In this document: one piece after another, positions 34,099-43,834 of the stretch
Position numbering within the stretch: position 1 is the first letter of the stretch
Layout of the letters: each line of letters opens with the position of its first letter
Assembly (NCBI RefSeq): GCF_001458355.1
Contig: NZ_CYSA01000015.1
Location: 563,001 to 627,000 of the forward strand
Length of the DNA: 64,000 nucleotides
Reading direction: 5' to 3'
Source of the DNA: Thalassovita gelatinovora
GTDB lineage: Bacteria; Pseudomonadota; Alphaproteobacteria; Rhodobacterales; Rhodobacteraceae
The notes under the pieces: generated by a model
What the model saw: only the letters and a program-made list of their open reading frames with translations
The model's database searches: none
Told to the model about the DNA's origin: nothing
Made by a program: the position numbers and the translations under genes

Positions 34099-35655
34099 AT
34101 GGGCCTAATCACCCCCCCAAATCCGGAAACCATGCCGGAACTGAACGTAATCGATGGCATCCGCGCACGGGCCAAGGAAACCCCGGAGAAAGAAGCGATC
34201 GTCTGCGGCGATATCCGCCAAAGCTGGGCCGAATTCGATCAACGCAGCAATCGCTGCGCCAATGCACTGATCGAACTGGGCATCGACAAAGGCGACCGCG
34301 TTGCGATCCTGTCGCCGAATTCCGCACCCTATGCCGAGATCTTCATCGGCACGCTCAAGGCCGGAGCCTGCATCGTGCCGCTTTCGACCATGGCCTCGAG
34401 CGAGGCGCTGGAAAAAATGGTCGTCGATAGCGGGTCCAAAGTTCTGTTTCTTGCGGATCACTATCGTGATTTGGTGGCACCATTTCTTGAAAACCTGAAT
34501 GCTCGTCTTGTGGCGCTGGATTTCGACGCTGCCGGATTTACCGGTTACGAAGATTTGTTAGCGCGGCAGCCAGAAACCGATCCAGTGATCGCTGTCGATT
34601 GGGACGACCCGTTCAACATCATCTATTCCTCTGGAACCACCGGCACCCCAAAGGGTATTTTGCATAGTAACTGGATGCGGGCGGTACAGATGGAACGCGC
34701 GGAACCCAGCGGCTATTGCGACAATGCCCGCACCTTGTTGTCGACGCCGCTTTATTCCAACACAACGATCGTATCATTTTTACCGACCCTGTTCGGCGGA
34801 TCGACCGTGCACCTGATGGGAAAATTCGACGCCCGTCGGTATCTGGAAATCGCCGAGGAGGAACAAATCACCCATACGATGCTGGTGCCAGTTCAGTACA
34901 AACGCATCATGGATATTCCCGAATTTGACGACTTTGACCTGACATCCATGCGCGTGAAGTTTTCCACCTCTGCGCCGCTTCGGGCCGATGTGAAGGCGGA
35001 TGTTCTGGCCCGATTCCCCGGCAAACTGATCGAATATTACGGTCTGACCGAAGGTGGCGGCGTTACCATTCTTGTCGCCGATGAAACGCCGGACAAGTTG
35101 CACACGGTTGGGGCTCCTGGGCCAGGAACCGAAATCAAGCTGATCGATGTAGATGGAAACGAAGTTCCGAAAGGTCAAGTCGGTGAAATCTGTGGCCGCA
35201 GCCCGGCAATGATGGCGGGTTATTTCGGGCGCGACGACTTGACCAACGATTACATCTGGCACGACGGCGACGGGCGCTTGTTCTTCCGCACGGGCGATAT
35301 GGGCCATTTTGACGAAGACGGGTTCCTGATCCTATCAGATCGCAAGAAGGACATGATCATTTCCGGCGGATTGAACATTTACGCCAACGATCTGGAACTG
35401 ATCCTGCTGCGCGACCCGACTGTGATCGATGCCGCGGTGATCGGTGTTCCGTCTGAACAATGGGGGGAAACGCCTTTGGGGTTGGTGGTGCGTAAACCGG
35501 GATCTGACAAAACGGTCGAAGACATTCTGACCGACGCCAACGCGCTACTGGGTAAAAGCCACCGACTGTCGGGGATAGAGTTGCGCGATACGCTGCCTCG
35601 GTCTTCGATCGGCAAGATCCTGAAACGGGAATTGCGCACGCCTTATTGGCAGTGA
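34099..35655 (+). CDS. AMP-dependent acyl-CoA synthetase/ligase
   Basis: 518 aa, class I adenylate-forming enzyme. The P-loop motif is IIYSSGTTGTPKGILHSN; further motifs are YYGLTEGGG, FRTGDMGHFDEDGFLILSDR and KKDMIISGGLNIYANDLE; the catalytic lysine is near the C-terminus in PRSSIGKILKREL. It activates a carboxylic acid to its acyl-AMP and then the CoA ester. The start ATG 34099 follows a near-perfect GAAGGAGGA. Its substrate is not clear, and neighbours do not help. Confidence 0.92.
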   Translation: MGLITPPNPETMPELNVIDGIRARAKETPEKEAIVCGDIRQSWAEFDQRSNRCANALIELGIDKGDRVAILSPNSAPYAEIFIGTLKAGACIVPLSTMASSEALEKMVVDSGSKVLFLADHYRDLVAPFLENLNARLVALDFDAAGFTGYEDLLARQPETDPVIAVDWDDPFNIIYSSGTTGTPKGILHSNWMRAVQMERAEPSGYCDNARTLLSTPLYSNTTIVSFLPTLFGGSTVHLMGKFDARRYLEIAEEEQITHTMLVPVQYKRIMDIPEFDDFDLTSMRVKFSTSAPLRADVKADVLARFPGKLIEYYGLTEGGGVTILVADETPDKLHTVGAPGPGTEIKLIDVDGNEVPKGQVGEICGRSPAMMAGYFGRDDLTNDYIWHDGDGRLFFRTGDMGHFDEDGFLILSDRKKDMIISGGLNIYANDLELILLRDPTVIDAAVIGVPSEQWGETPLGLVVRKPGSDKTVEDILTDANALLGKSHRLSGIELRDTLPRSSIGKILKRELRTPYWQ

Positions 35656-35727
35656 TCGGGCCTGTTCACATCCCGGCGTGGGTGATACCAAGACCGTAAG
35701 AAAATTGCGGCAAAGGTATCACCGCCG

Positions 35728-36597
35728 GTGACAGGGCAACGCACGAAAACACTTCTGGTTCTGGGGGCGTCCGGCAAGGTCGGGCGCCTTTTGCACGCCA
35801 TCTGGTCAGCACATCCGCCTTCCGGGTTGCGGGTGTTGTATCAATTTCGCAATGCGACATCGGATGATGCGGACTGTGTTCAATTTTCCCTTGGTGATCC
35901 TGTCGGGCGGATCGGTCCTGTCGACGCGGTGCTGTCCCTTTGGGGGGTGACTTCGGGTGACAACAACACGTTGGCTATGAACAGTGAATTGGCAAACGAG
36001 GCGATGCGGATTGCCCGCGCTACCGGTGCCGACCGTGTGCTGCACAGTTCGTCCATCGCCGTCTATGCGCCATCGGACAGGCCATTGAACGAAACTGATC
36101 CGGTCGCCGCGCCGAATGCTTACGGTGTGGCCAAATCCGCGATGGAAAATGCCGTGCGTTCCGTGACCGGACCGCGCAGTTGTGCCTTGCGCATAGGGTC
36201 TGTGGCAGGGGCGGAAAGCTTGGCGACATCGGTCGATGCTTACCTGGCAGCCTCAGCAAAAGCGCCGCTGAGCCTGCACCGCTTTCGTTCGGGTCACGGA
36301 CCTGCGCGCAGCTATATCGCGCCATCCGATTTGGCGCAGGTGGTCGAGGCGCTGACCTTGTGCCCCATCGGTGACTTGCCCGGCATTTTGAATGTCGGAT
36401 CTGCCAAGCCGGTCACCATGGATGCATTGCTGACTGCGGCTGATATTCCCTTTGACTGGCAACCGGCTCCGATCGGAGCCCGCGAATATGCCGTACTGAA
36501 CACCGACCGGCTGCACGATCTGGTGCCGCTGCCAAAAGCCGACAGCGATCCCGCTCGGATCACCCGCGACTGGCTGAAATGGAGGGCGCTTTCATGA
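35728..36597 (+). CDS. NAD-dependent epimerase/dehydratase (extended SDR)
   Basis: 289 aa. Rossmann motif LVLGASGKVGRLL and catalytic YGVAK (YxxxK in NAYGVAKSAME), with a serine region LHSSSIAVYAPS. The start appears to be GTG 35728. It overlaps the following sugar transferase gene as ATGA, so both work in one glycan pathway, probably by modifying a nucleotide sugar or lipid-linked sugar. The exact reaction is unknown. It is shorter than typical epimerases, closer to the WbpV/ElyC-neighbour reductase type. Confidence 0.85.
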   Translation: MTGQRTKTLLVLGASGKVGRLLHAIWSAHPPSGLRVLYQFRNATSDDADCVQFSLGDPVGRIGPVDAVLSLWGVTSGDNNTLAMNSELANEAMRIARATGADRVLHSSSIAVYAPSDRPLNETDPVAAPNAYGVAKSAMENAVRSVTGPRSCALRIGSVAGAESLATSVDAYLAASAKAPLSLHRFRSGHGPARSYIAPSDLAQVVEALTLCPIGDLPGILNVGSAKPVTMDALLTAADIPFDWQPAPIGAREYAVLNTDRLHDLVPLPKADSDPARITRDWLKWRALS

Positions 36598-37205
36598 CAT
36601 GGTCAAAACGCCTGTTCGACCTCGCCGCGGCCTTGTTTCTGACGGTCCTGCTATTTCCCCTGATCGTCATCCTGACGCTTGTCATTTTGATCCGCGAAGG
36701 TCGCCCGGTGCTTTATATTTCTGAGCGGATGAAGACAGCAGACGACCCCTTCCAGCTGTGGAAATATCGGACGATGACCGTGGCAGAGCAGGACAGCGGC
36801 GTTTCGGGCGGCGACAAGGCAGCGAGGATAACTCCGACCGGGGCGTTTCTGCGCCGCTACCGGCTAGATGAAATCCCGCAATTGTGGAATATTCTGCGTG
36901 GCGACATTTCCTTCGTCGGGCCAAGACCACCGCTGCGCCGTTACGTCGAAATGTTCCCCGACCTGTACCGGAAGGTATTGCATTCGCGCCCCGGCATCAC
37001 CGGTTTGGCGACCATCCTGTTTCACCGCCACGAAGAAAACATTCTGGCCGATTGCCAAACCCCGAAAGAAACCGAATCCGCCTATGTCAGACGCTGCGTA
37101 CCGCGAAAAGCCGCGCTGGATCTGATTTATCAATCCCGCCGCAACCTGTGCCTTGATATTGCGTTGATGATTAAAACAGTTTTCCGAAAATTCCCGTTGA
37201 AGTAG
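36594..37205 (+). CDS. Bacterial sugar transferase (initiating phosphoglycosyltransferase)
   Basis: 203 aa, the short monotopic form. One N-terminal membrane helix (LFDLAAALFLTVLLFPLIVI) is followed by the PF02397 catalytic part: LWKYRTM, RYRLDEIPQLWNILRGDISF, VGPRPP and SRPGITG. It transfers a sugar-phosphate to undecaprenyl phosphate, the first step of glycan assembly. ATG 36594 overlaps the upstream stop, with GGAGG before it. Its partners are the epimerase before it and the CapD-like gene after it. Confidence 0.94.
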   Translation: MTWSKRLFDLAAALFLTVLLFPLIVILTLVILIREGRPVLYISERMKTADDPFQLWKYRTMTVAEQDSGVSGGDKAARITPTGAFLRRYRLDEIPQLWNILRGDISFVGPRPPLRRYVEMFPDLYRKVLHSRPGITGLATILFHRHEENILADCQTPKETESAYVRRCVPRKAALDLIYQSRRNLCLDIALMIKTVFRKFPLK

Positions 37206-37383
37206 GTAAAAAAGGCGATTTTCCGCCAAAAAACATCTGGATAGCTGTTTCTACTCTTGCACAATAATGGGGCAAAAAATAAAGTCACAGCAGATTGATA
37301 GGCAATCGACGCAGCGTATTTTTTTTGCCCGGTTTTTTCCAGCCGCCTCGCTTCAAATACCCCGGCCACGTTGGAGGCTGACA

Positions 37384-39267
37384 ATGACAATTTATAATTT
37401 TGCCATCAATCTTAAAGATCAGCAAAAGCATCTAATTTTTCTGTTCATTGACATGATGTTGGTGCCAATTTCCTTGGTCCTCGCCATGATGTTGAGCCCG
37501 GCATCCGGTCCAGGCGAACAAATTGCGCTGAAGTTGCCGGTACTGGTGGGCATTCTAACTCTGCTGGGTCCGGGGATTGCGCAAATTCTGGGTCTGCCGC
37601 GAATCCGCCTCAACGCCTTCGAATCAGGTGGCATCCACCGCACGGCTATTCTGGCCGGTATTCTGGCGATGGCCGGGTTGGCGATGAATATCGTGTTGGA
37701 TACGCCGCTTCCTGCCGCGACGCTGGCAATTTTTGCAATGGTTTACCTCATTATCGTTGTGTCCACCCGCATGCTGCTGCGCGAAATCGTCCGATCGATT
37801 TATCGACGGGGCAGAAAGCCGACCCGCGTCATCGTCTATGGAGCAGGCCAGACCGGTCAGCAGTTAGCCGCTGCGCTGCGAACCGATGATCAGGTCGAAT
37901 TGGTCGCCTTTGTCGACGACAATCCTCGGCTGCAAAGCTTGACGCTGACAGGGGTTCCGGTTCACGCGCCCAGCCGCATGAAGGAACTGATCGCCCGGAA
38001 AGAAGTCAACCGCGTGGTTCTGGCCATGCCCACCGCGGCCCCTTCGGTTCAGGCACGCATTGCACTCCGGCTGCGCAGCATGGGTTGCGAAGTCCATTCG
38101 CTGCCATCTTTTGCCGAACTCATCACCGACCGCGATATTTCAAAGCGCAGCACACCGGTATCCATTAGCGATTTGCTGGGACGTAATGGGCTGGATGGCG
38201 AATTGCCCGCAGTCGCCCATACCTATCAGGCTCAAAGCATTTTGGTCACCGGTGCAGGTGGATCGATCGGGTCCGAACTGTGCCGACAACTGGTTGCCTG
38301 CGAACCGGCTAACCTGATCCTGCTCGATCACAGCGAATTGGCGCTGTATTTGATCGAAAAAGAACTTAATGAACTCGCTCCAAATGTGCGGGTGACGGCG
38401 ATACTGGGATCTGTCTGTGATCCAATTCTGCTGAGAAAGATCTTTAGCGAATTTTCAACAGACATCGTTCTGCACGCCGCCGCCTATAAACATGTGCCCA
38501 TGGTGGAAAAGAACGTGATCGCCGGGCTTAGAAACAACGTTATCGGCACCCGAATCATCGCCGAAGCGGCAGGACATGCCGAAGTCGCCCGGTTCATTCT
38601 GGTCTCCTCGGACAAGGCGGTGCGACCAACCAACATAATGGGTGCGTCCAAGCGGCTGGCCGAACTGGTGGTTCAAGATTTGGCGACGCGGTCGAGCAAA
38701 ACGCTGTATTCGATGGTCCGCTTCGGCAACGTTCTGGGGTCATCTGGGTCTGTCATCCCGCTGTTTGAGGAACAAATCGCGCGGGGGGGGCCAGTGACGC
38801 TGACTCATAACGATGTCGCCCGTTACTTCATGACCATTTCCGAAGCCGCGCGATTGGTATTGTTGGCCGGTCCCTTCGCCCGGGGCGGAGATTTGTTCGT
38901 GCTGGACATGGGCGATCTGGTACCGATCCGCAAACTAGCGCGGCAAATGATCGAAGGGGCGGGGTTCACCGTACTGGACGATGAAAATCCAGATGGAGAC
39001 ATCGAAATCAAGGTCACCGGTTTGCGTCCCGGTGAAAAGCTGATCGAAGAATTGCTGATCAGCCCCGACATGTTGACCACGCCACACCCAAAGATTCTGC
39101 GTGCGCAGGAAGGGTTCCTGTCGGAAATCGAAATGGCCACCGCCCTGAAGGATCTGCGCAACGCCGTGGACACCAGCGATGTCGAAGCGGCCCGTGCCGT
39201 CGTGACCCGGTGGGTCGAAAAACATTCAACGATGATGTCCGAACCGGCCAACATCACCGAAGCCTGA
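37384..39267 (+). CDS. Membrane polysaccharide biosynthesis protein, CapD/FlaA1-type NDP-sugar dehydratase
   Basis: 627 aa. Four membrane helices occupy about residues 15-130, a first Rossmann domain follows (RVIVYGAGQTGQQLAAAL), then the SDR domain begins ILVTGAGGSIGSELCRQL. The active-site stretch is VSSDKAVRPTNIMGASKR, where Met replaces the Tyr of YxxxK as usual in the long membrane-bound CapD forms. It is expected to be a UDP-GlcNAc 4,6-dehydratase or C4 epimerase. ATG 37384 follows GGAGG; the longer frame to 37267 is rejected. Confidence 0.93.
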   Translation: MTIYNFAINLKDQQKHLIFLFIDMMLVPISLVLAMMLSPASGPGEQIALKLPVLVGILTLLGPGIAQILGLPRIRLNAFESGGIHRTAILAGILAMAGLAMNIVLDTPLPAATLAIFAMVYLIIVVSTRMLLREIVRSIYRRGRKPTRVIVYGAGQTGQQLAAALRTDDQVELVAFVDDNPRLQSLTLTGVPVHAPSRMKELIARKEVNRVVLAMPTAAPSVQARIALRLRSMGCEVHSLPSFAELITDRDISKRSTPVSISDLLGRNGLDGELPAVAHTYQAQSILVTGAGGSIGSELCRQLVACEPANLILLDHSELALYLIEKELNELAPNVRVTAILGSVCDPILLRKIFSEFSTDIVLHAAAYKHVPMVEKNVIAGLRNNVIGTRIIAEAAGHAEVARFILVSSDKAVRPTNIMGASKRLAELVVQDLATRSSKTLYSMVRFGNVLGSSGSVIPLFEEQIARGGPVTLTHNDVARYFMTISEAARLVLLAGPFARGGDLFVLDMGDLVPIRKLARQMIEGAGFTVLDDENPDGDIEIKVTGLRPGEKLIEELLISPDMLTTPHPKILRAQEGFLSEIEMATALKDLRNAVDTSDVEAARAVVTRWVEKHSTMMSEPANITEA

Positions 39268-39375
39268 AAAAGCAGTGGCAAACCGCTTTTCCGCGCCGCG
39301 CTAAATCATGTGTGGGACGTGACATTCCCCGTAGGGTTTCGTATATGTTCCTGACAATAATTGAGGAAGGGCGGA

Positions 39376-41793
39376 ATGTCCGAGACCGAGCAAAATTCGC
39401 AAGAATACGGCGCAGATTCTATTAAAGTTCTCAGGGGCTTGGAGGCGGTTCGCAAACGTCCTGGCATGTATATCGGCGATACCGATGACGGCTCTGGGCT
39501 GCATCATATGGTCTATGAGGTCGTCGACAACGGCATCGACGAAGCACTGGCAGGTCACGCGGATTCCGTGCGGGTGAAAATTCACGCCGACAACAGTGTT
39601 TCAGTGCGCGACAACGGGCGCGGTATTCCGGTCGATATCCACGAAGAAGAAGGCGTGTCAGCAGCCGAGGTCATCATGACCCAGTTGCATGCAGGTGGTA
39701 AATTCGACAGCAATTCTTACAAGGTGTCGGGTGGTTTGCACGGCGTCGGCGTGTCGGTGGTGAACGCGCTGTCCGTGTGGTTGGAATTGCGCATCTGGCG
39801 CAATGGCAAAGAACATTATGCCAAATTCGAACATGGCGACTGTACCGAACATCTGCGCGTGGTTGGTGACGCAAATGGTGAAAAAGGCACCGAAGTTCGC
39901 TTTCTTGCCTCTACTGATACATTTTCGAACCTCGAGTACTCCTTCGAAACACTGGAAAAACGGTTGCGAGAACTGGCTTTCTTGAATTCAGGCGTCCGCA
40001 TCATTCTGGAAGACGAACGCCCTGCCGAACCGCTGAAAACGGAACTCTATTACGACGGCGGCGTGAAAGAATTCGTCAAATATCTTGATCGTTCAAAACA
40101 GTCGCTGATGGCCGAACCGATCTATGTCATCGGTGAACGCGACGATATCGTGGTTGAAATGTCGATGTGGTGGAATGACAGTTATCACGAAACCGTGCTG
40201 CCCTTTACCAACAACATTCCCCAGCGCGATGGTGGAACGCACCTTGCCGGCTTCCGTGGGGCCTTGACCCGGACTCTGGGTAAATACGCCCAGGACAGCG
40301 GCATTGCGAAAAAGGAAAAGATTAACTTCACCGGTGATGACGCCCGCGAAGGGCTGACATGTGTCTTGTCGGTCAAAGTGCCCGATCCCAAGTTCAGTTC
40401 CCAAACCAAAGACAAACTAGTTAGTTCCGAAGTACGCCCAGCCGTCGAAAACCTGATGAATGAAAAGCTTTCCGAGTGGTTGGAAGAAAACCCGAACGAA
40501 GCCAAGGTCATCGTCAGCAAGATCGTCGAAGCCGCGCTGGCCCGTGAAGCCGCCCGCAAGGCCCGCGACCTGACCCGCCGCAAAAATCCGATGGACATGA
40601 ACTTTCTCAGCTCCAAGCTCAAGGATTGTTCCGACAAGGATCCGGTCAATACCGAAATTTTCCTGGTCGAGGGTGACAGCGCTGGTGGGTCCGCCCAAAC
40701 CGGACGTGATCGCAAGACACAGGCGATTCTGCCGCTCAAAGGTAAGATCCTGAACGTCGAACGCGCCCGGTTTGACCGAATGCTCGGCAGTCAGGAAATC
40801 GGCAACATGGTGATGGCGCTGGGCACCGGGATTGGGCGCGACGAATTCAATATCGCGAAATTGCGCTACCACAAGATCGTCATCATGACCGATGCTGACG
40901 TCGACGGGGCCCATATCCGTACTTTGCTTCTGACCTTCTTTTACCGTCAGATGCCCGAACTGATAGAGGGCGGCTATCTCTATATCGCGCAGCCACCGCT
41001 ATATAAGGTCAGCCGTGGCAAATCCGAGGTTTATCTCAAGGATCAGGCCGAAATGGACGAATATCTGATCGAACAGGGCATTCAGGACACCGTTCTGAAG
41101 CTTGGATCGGGTATGGAAATGGCCGGGGCCGACCTGAAACGTGTGGTCGAAGAGGCCCGCAGTCTGAAACGCCTGCTCGATGCCTTCCCGACACATTACC
41201 CGCGTCATATTTTGGAACAGGCCGCCATCGCCGGGGCCTTCGTGCCCGGCGCGGTCGATGCCGACCTGCAAGGCGTCGCTGATAAAGTGGCCAAGCGGCT
41301 GGATCATATCGCGCTTGAATATGAACGTGGCTGGCAGGGTCGGATCACCCAGGATCACGGTATTCGCCTCGCCCGCATCCTGCGTGGGGTGGAAGAGGTC
41401 CGCACGCTTGATGGCCCGATGCTGCGTTCGGGCGAAGCCCGCAAAACCGGCAGCTTCACCAAATCCTTGCAGGAAGTTTACGATCTACCGGCAACGCTGA
41501 CGCGCAAGGATCGCAGCATTTTGATCCACGGGCCTTTGGGTTTGCTTTCGGCGATCCTGAGCGAAGGTGAAAAAGGTCTGTCGCTTCAGCGCTACAAGGG
41601 TCTGGGCGAAATGAACCCCGATCAGTTGTGGGAAACCACGCTCGATCCCGAAGCCCGCACTCTGTTGCAGGTTCGGGTCGAAGACATGACCGAAGCTGAT
41701 GATCTGTTCACCAAGCTGATGGGTGACGTGGTTGAACCACGACGCGAATTCATCCAGAAAAACGCGCTGAGCGTTGAGAACCTCGATTTCTGA
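39376..41793 (+). CDS. gyrB: DNA gyrase subunit B
   Basis: 805 aa. GHKL ATPase start (LRGLEAVRKRPGMYIGDTDD), ATP-lid VSGGLHGVGVSVVNALS, TOPRIM motifs EGDSAGGSA and DADVDGAHIRTLLLTFFYR, and the C-terminal GyrA-binding RYKGLGEMNPDQLW. ATG 39376 follows GAGGAAGGGCGGA; an earlier TTG is not needed. It supplies the ATPase half of gyrase. It is separated from recF by about 5.3 kb of unrelated genes. Confidence 0.97.
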   Translation: MSETEQNSQEYGADSIKVLRGLEAVRKRPGMYIGDTDDGSGLHHMVYEVVDNGIDEALAGHADSVRVKIHADNSVSVRDNGRGIPVDIHEEEGVSAAEVIMTQLHAGGKFDSNSYKVSGGLHGVGVSVVNALSVWLELRIWRNGKEHYAKFEHGDCTEHLRVVGDANGEKGTEVRFLASTDTFSNLEYSFETLEKRLRELAFLNSGVRIILEDERPAEPLKTELYYDGGVKEFVKYLDRSKQSLMAEPIYVIGERDDIVVEMSMWWNDSYHETVLPFTNNIPQRDGGTHLAGFRGALTRTLGKYAQDSGIAKKEKINFTGDDAREGLTCVLSVKVPDPKFSSQTKDKLVSSEVRPAVENLMNEKLSEWLEENPNEAKVIVSKIVEAALAREAARKARDLTRRKNPMDMNFLSSKLKDCSDKDPVNTEIFLVEGDSAGGSAQTGRDRKTQAILPLKGKILNVERARFDRMLGSQEIGNMVMALGTGIGRDEFNIAKLRYHKIVIMTDADVDGAHIRTLLLTFFYRQMPELIEGGYLYIAQPPLYKVSRGKSEVYLKDQAEMDEYLIEQGIQDTVLKLGSGMEMAGADLKRVVEEARSLKRLLDAFPTHYPRHILEQAAIAGAFVPGAVDADLQGVADKVAKRLDHIALEYERGWQGRITQDHGIRLARILRGVEEVRTLDGPMLRSGEARKTGSFTKSLQEVYDLPATLTRKDRSILIHGPLGLLSAILSEGEKGLSLQRYKGLGEMNPDQLWETTLDPEARTLLQVRVEDMTEADDLFTKLMGDVVEPRREFIQKNALSVENLDF

Positions 41794-41821
41794 TCCGGTG
41801 TGGGGACGCATAGAATTCCAC

Positions 41822-41843
41822 GGCGCGCATAATTTTGCGCGCC
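41822..41843 (+). terminator. Hairpin after gyrB
   Basis: GGCGCGCA and TGCGCGCC form a perfect 8-base stem around TAATTT, 28 bases after the gyrB stop. There is no T-run downstream, so it may need Rho or may act as a stabiliser. Confidence 0.5.
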
Positions 41844-42404
41844 CTCATTGACTGGACACACGGATATGTCCAAGAATTTCCAAAGCTCTTTGCGGGGTCG
41901 GCGCACCACCCCATCGAACTTGGAGACTCGCAACGACATGAGGCACAGCGGTTCTTCAATTCGGTGATCACCACCCAACGGTTGGCCGCTCTCCATCCAA
42001 GAAAGACGTTGGATAGCGCCCTGCGGATTCGATTGGTTGCCAAACAGCAGCCAGCACCCGTAGCCCAAAGGTTAGCTCCCCGGCTTATCCCCCCACCTGT
42101 TTCACAGCGCACCTCAAGCTAGCTATACTGTGAGGGTAGACGACAAGCGGATCTTCAAAGCCGAAGTTTCTTGACGGTCCGGGTGATGCCCTTTTCCTTC
42201 GCGATCATCTGGAATAGATGAAACAGGTTCCAGTTCAGGTCTGGTTGTTAAATGGTGCCCATAAAGTAGGAATCGGCTGCAATTCAGTCATTTGCCGCAT
42301 TGCGTCACCCCTATTTCCGGCATTCTTTCTGCCTTTGCATCCAACCTGTGCGAAACGAACAGCCTCTGAAAACGTGGCAAATTATTAATCAGAAAGCGAG
42401 AAAC
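41844..42404. other. Gene-poor stretch after gyrB with a possible decayed coding fragment
   Basis: About 560 bases with no gene I can support. On the minus strand, 42243-42157 reads PDLNWNLFHLFQMIAKEKG then ITRTVKKLRL and a stop, preceded closely by an in-frame stop; it looks like the tail of a lost gene of unknown family. Further minus-strand frames at 42112-41750 are open, but have no recognisable motif. A decayed insertion is possible, but no terminal repeats were found. Confidence 0.35.
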
Positions 42405-42749
42405 ATGAGCATCACCCGTCTGCACCCCGGCCCGCGCATGAGTCAGGCCGTCATTCACAACAACACCGTCTATCTTGCCGGGCAGGTCGGCACAGCTGGT
42501 GCCGATGTCACCACCCAGACCAAGGATTGCCTGAAAGCTGTCGACGCGCGTCTGGCAGAGGCCGGCAGCGACAAGTCCAAGCTTTTACAGGTGATCATCT
42601 GGCTGGCTGACATGTCTGACTTTGCCGAAATGAATGCGGTCTACGATGACTGGATTGACCCGGCAAACCCGGCAGCACGCGCTTGCGGCGAAGCCAAACT
42701 GGCAACGCCCGAGTACAAGGTCGAATTCATCGTCACGGCCGCGATCTGA
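42405..42749 (+). CDS. RidA/YjgF-family protein
   Basis: 114 aa, the normal size of the trimeric RidA fold. It begins RLHPGPRMSQAVIHNNTVYL and keeps the arginine of the deaminase site in NPAARACGEAKLA, the residue that holds the enamine or imine carboxylate in active RidA proteins. RidA removes reactive 2-aminoacrylate-type intermediates formed by PLP enzymes. ATG 42405 is the family start; an upstream frame to 42300 is rejected. Its closeness to the catabolic island with a PLP enzyme and an amino-acid oxidase suggests a partner role. Confidence 0.88.
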   Translation: MSITRLHPGPRMSQAVIHNNTVYLAGQVGTAGADVTTQTKDCLKAVDARLAEAGSDKSKLLQVIIWLADMSDFAEMNAVYDDWIDPANPAARACGEAKLATPEYKVEFIVTAAI

Positions 42750-42759
42750 TCGCCGCCTC

Positions 42760-42791
42760 AGCCGGGGCCAAACCTGACACGTGCCCCGGCT
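42760..42791 (+). terminator. Stem-loop after ridA
   Basis: AGCCGGGGC and GCCCCGGCT form a perfect 9-base stem with a 14-base loop, beginning 10 bases after the stop codon. No T-run follows. It probably marks the end of the ridA transcript. Confidence 0.55.
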
Positions 42792-42901
42792 ACTTGCGCC
42801 AGCAAAATCGAAACCGCGACACCGGAACATGATCCGGCAAAAGATGTGAAAGGTTTCTTGGCAACCCTGTGTCCATTTTCGCAAAAGTCGGAGAATGGTG
42901 G

Positions 42902-43629
42902 TTAGATATACGCACTAACCCCCCGAATACCGGATGCCACTGCCGTCAACGCCAAAAGCGCTATAGCGGCTTTGCGATAGCCGCTTTCTCCGAGCCTTGA
43001 GAAGACCTGCCCGCCAGCCCAAGTGCCAACCAAAAGTGCGGGCAGCGCGGTGACCGCAAGCAGCGCAATGTCCCGGTCCAACTGATCAGCAACAATGAGC
43101 CCGGGTAGCGCCATCAGCGACGTGATGAAGAAAAACACCATAAGCGAAGCGCGCGTGATTACCGCCGCCTGGGAGCGCCCAAGAAAATAAGCGATCGCGG
43201 GCGGTCCGGGCATGGCTGCCAGGCCGGAAAACACCCCCGACAACAGGCCGGCGGCTATCGCGGGATTCCGTCCTGGCGGCAATTCGATTTTTGCCAGCAA
43301 AGCGGTCAACCCGGCAATCACCACCAGCGCCAAAACGATCCGCATCGCGTCTGGTGATAGTTGCGTCAGCCCCCAGATCCCGACCGGAGTTCCCAAGATT
43401 GCCCCAAGCGAAAGCAGCGAACAGCATTGCGATCCAGCAACGCGCGCATCGACACCACATCACGCAGTCCGACAAGGCATTGCAGCATAATGGCAAGCGA
43501 AACGGCACTGGCCGGGGGCATGATAATGCTCATTGCCGGCACAGCGGCCAGAGCAAAACCAAATCCCGTCATTCCCCTCAGAACTGCCGCAGCAAAAACC
43601 GCCGCACTTACGGTCAACGCTAGCGTCAT
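42902..43629 (-). pseudogene. TauE/SafE-type exporter, broken by a frameshift
   Basis: The first part (43629 to about 43420) reads MTLALTVSAAVFAAAVLRGM then TGFGFALAAVPAMSI, and the second part (to 42902) reads LLSLGAILGTPVGIWGLTQL in another frame. Joined, they give an uninterrupted eight-helix protein of about 242 aa, full length for the sulfite/organosulfonate exporter family PF01925. A one-base loss within GTTCGCTG near 43414-43421 explains the break. It could be a true recent mutation or a sequencing error. It lies downstream of the Lrp gene on the same strand, beside a sulfur-flavoured gene set. Confidence 0.8.
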
Positions 43630-43834
43630 GCTTCAAACGACTTTACAATTGTTTCATTGATGTCCAACATTCGCCTCAAATAACGCTGCTTTGCCACGCA
43701 GTGGTATTTAAATCTGCCGCGATAGTCGTCATCCTGACTGCCGCAACAAGTCCGAAACGGCTGTCCTGTGCACAGACGATGACGGGGCGATACTTAACTT
43801 GTCGCTGGACCACCACGATTTCCCTTCGCCCCCC

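Noticed and set aside
34105-34461. Antisense frames opposite the acyl-CoA ligase
   Set aside because: No protein-like motifs; shadows of the adenylate-forming enzyme.
37206-37383. AAAAAAGGCG...CGCCAAAAAA as a terminator after the sugar transferase
   Set aside because: The stem is only four pairs and lacks T on the plus strand; too weak.
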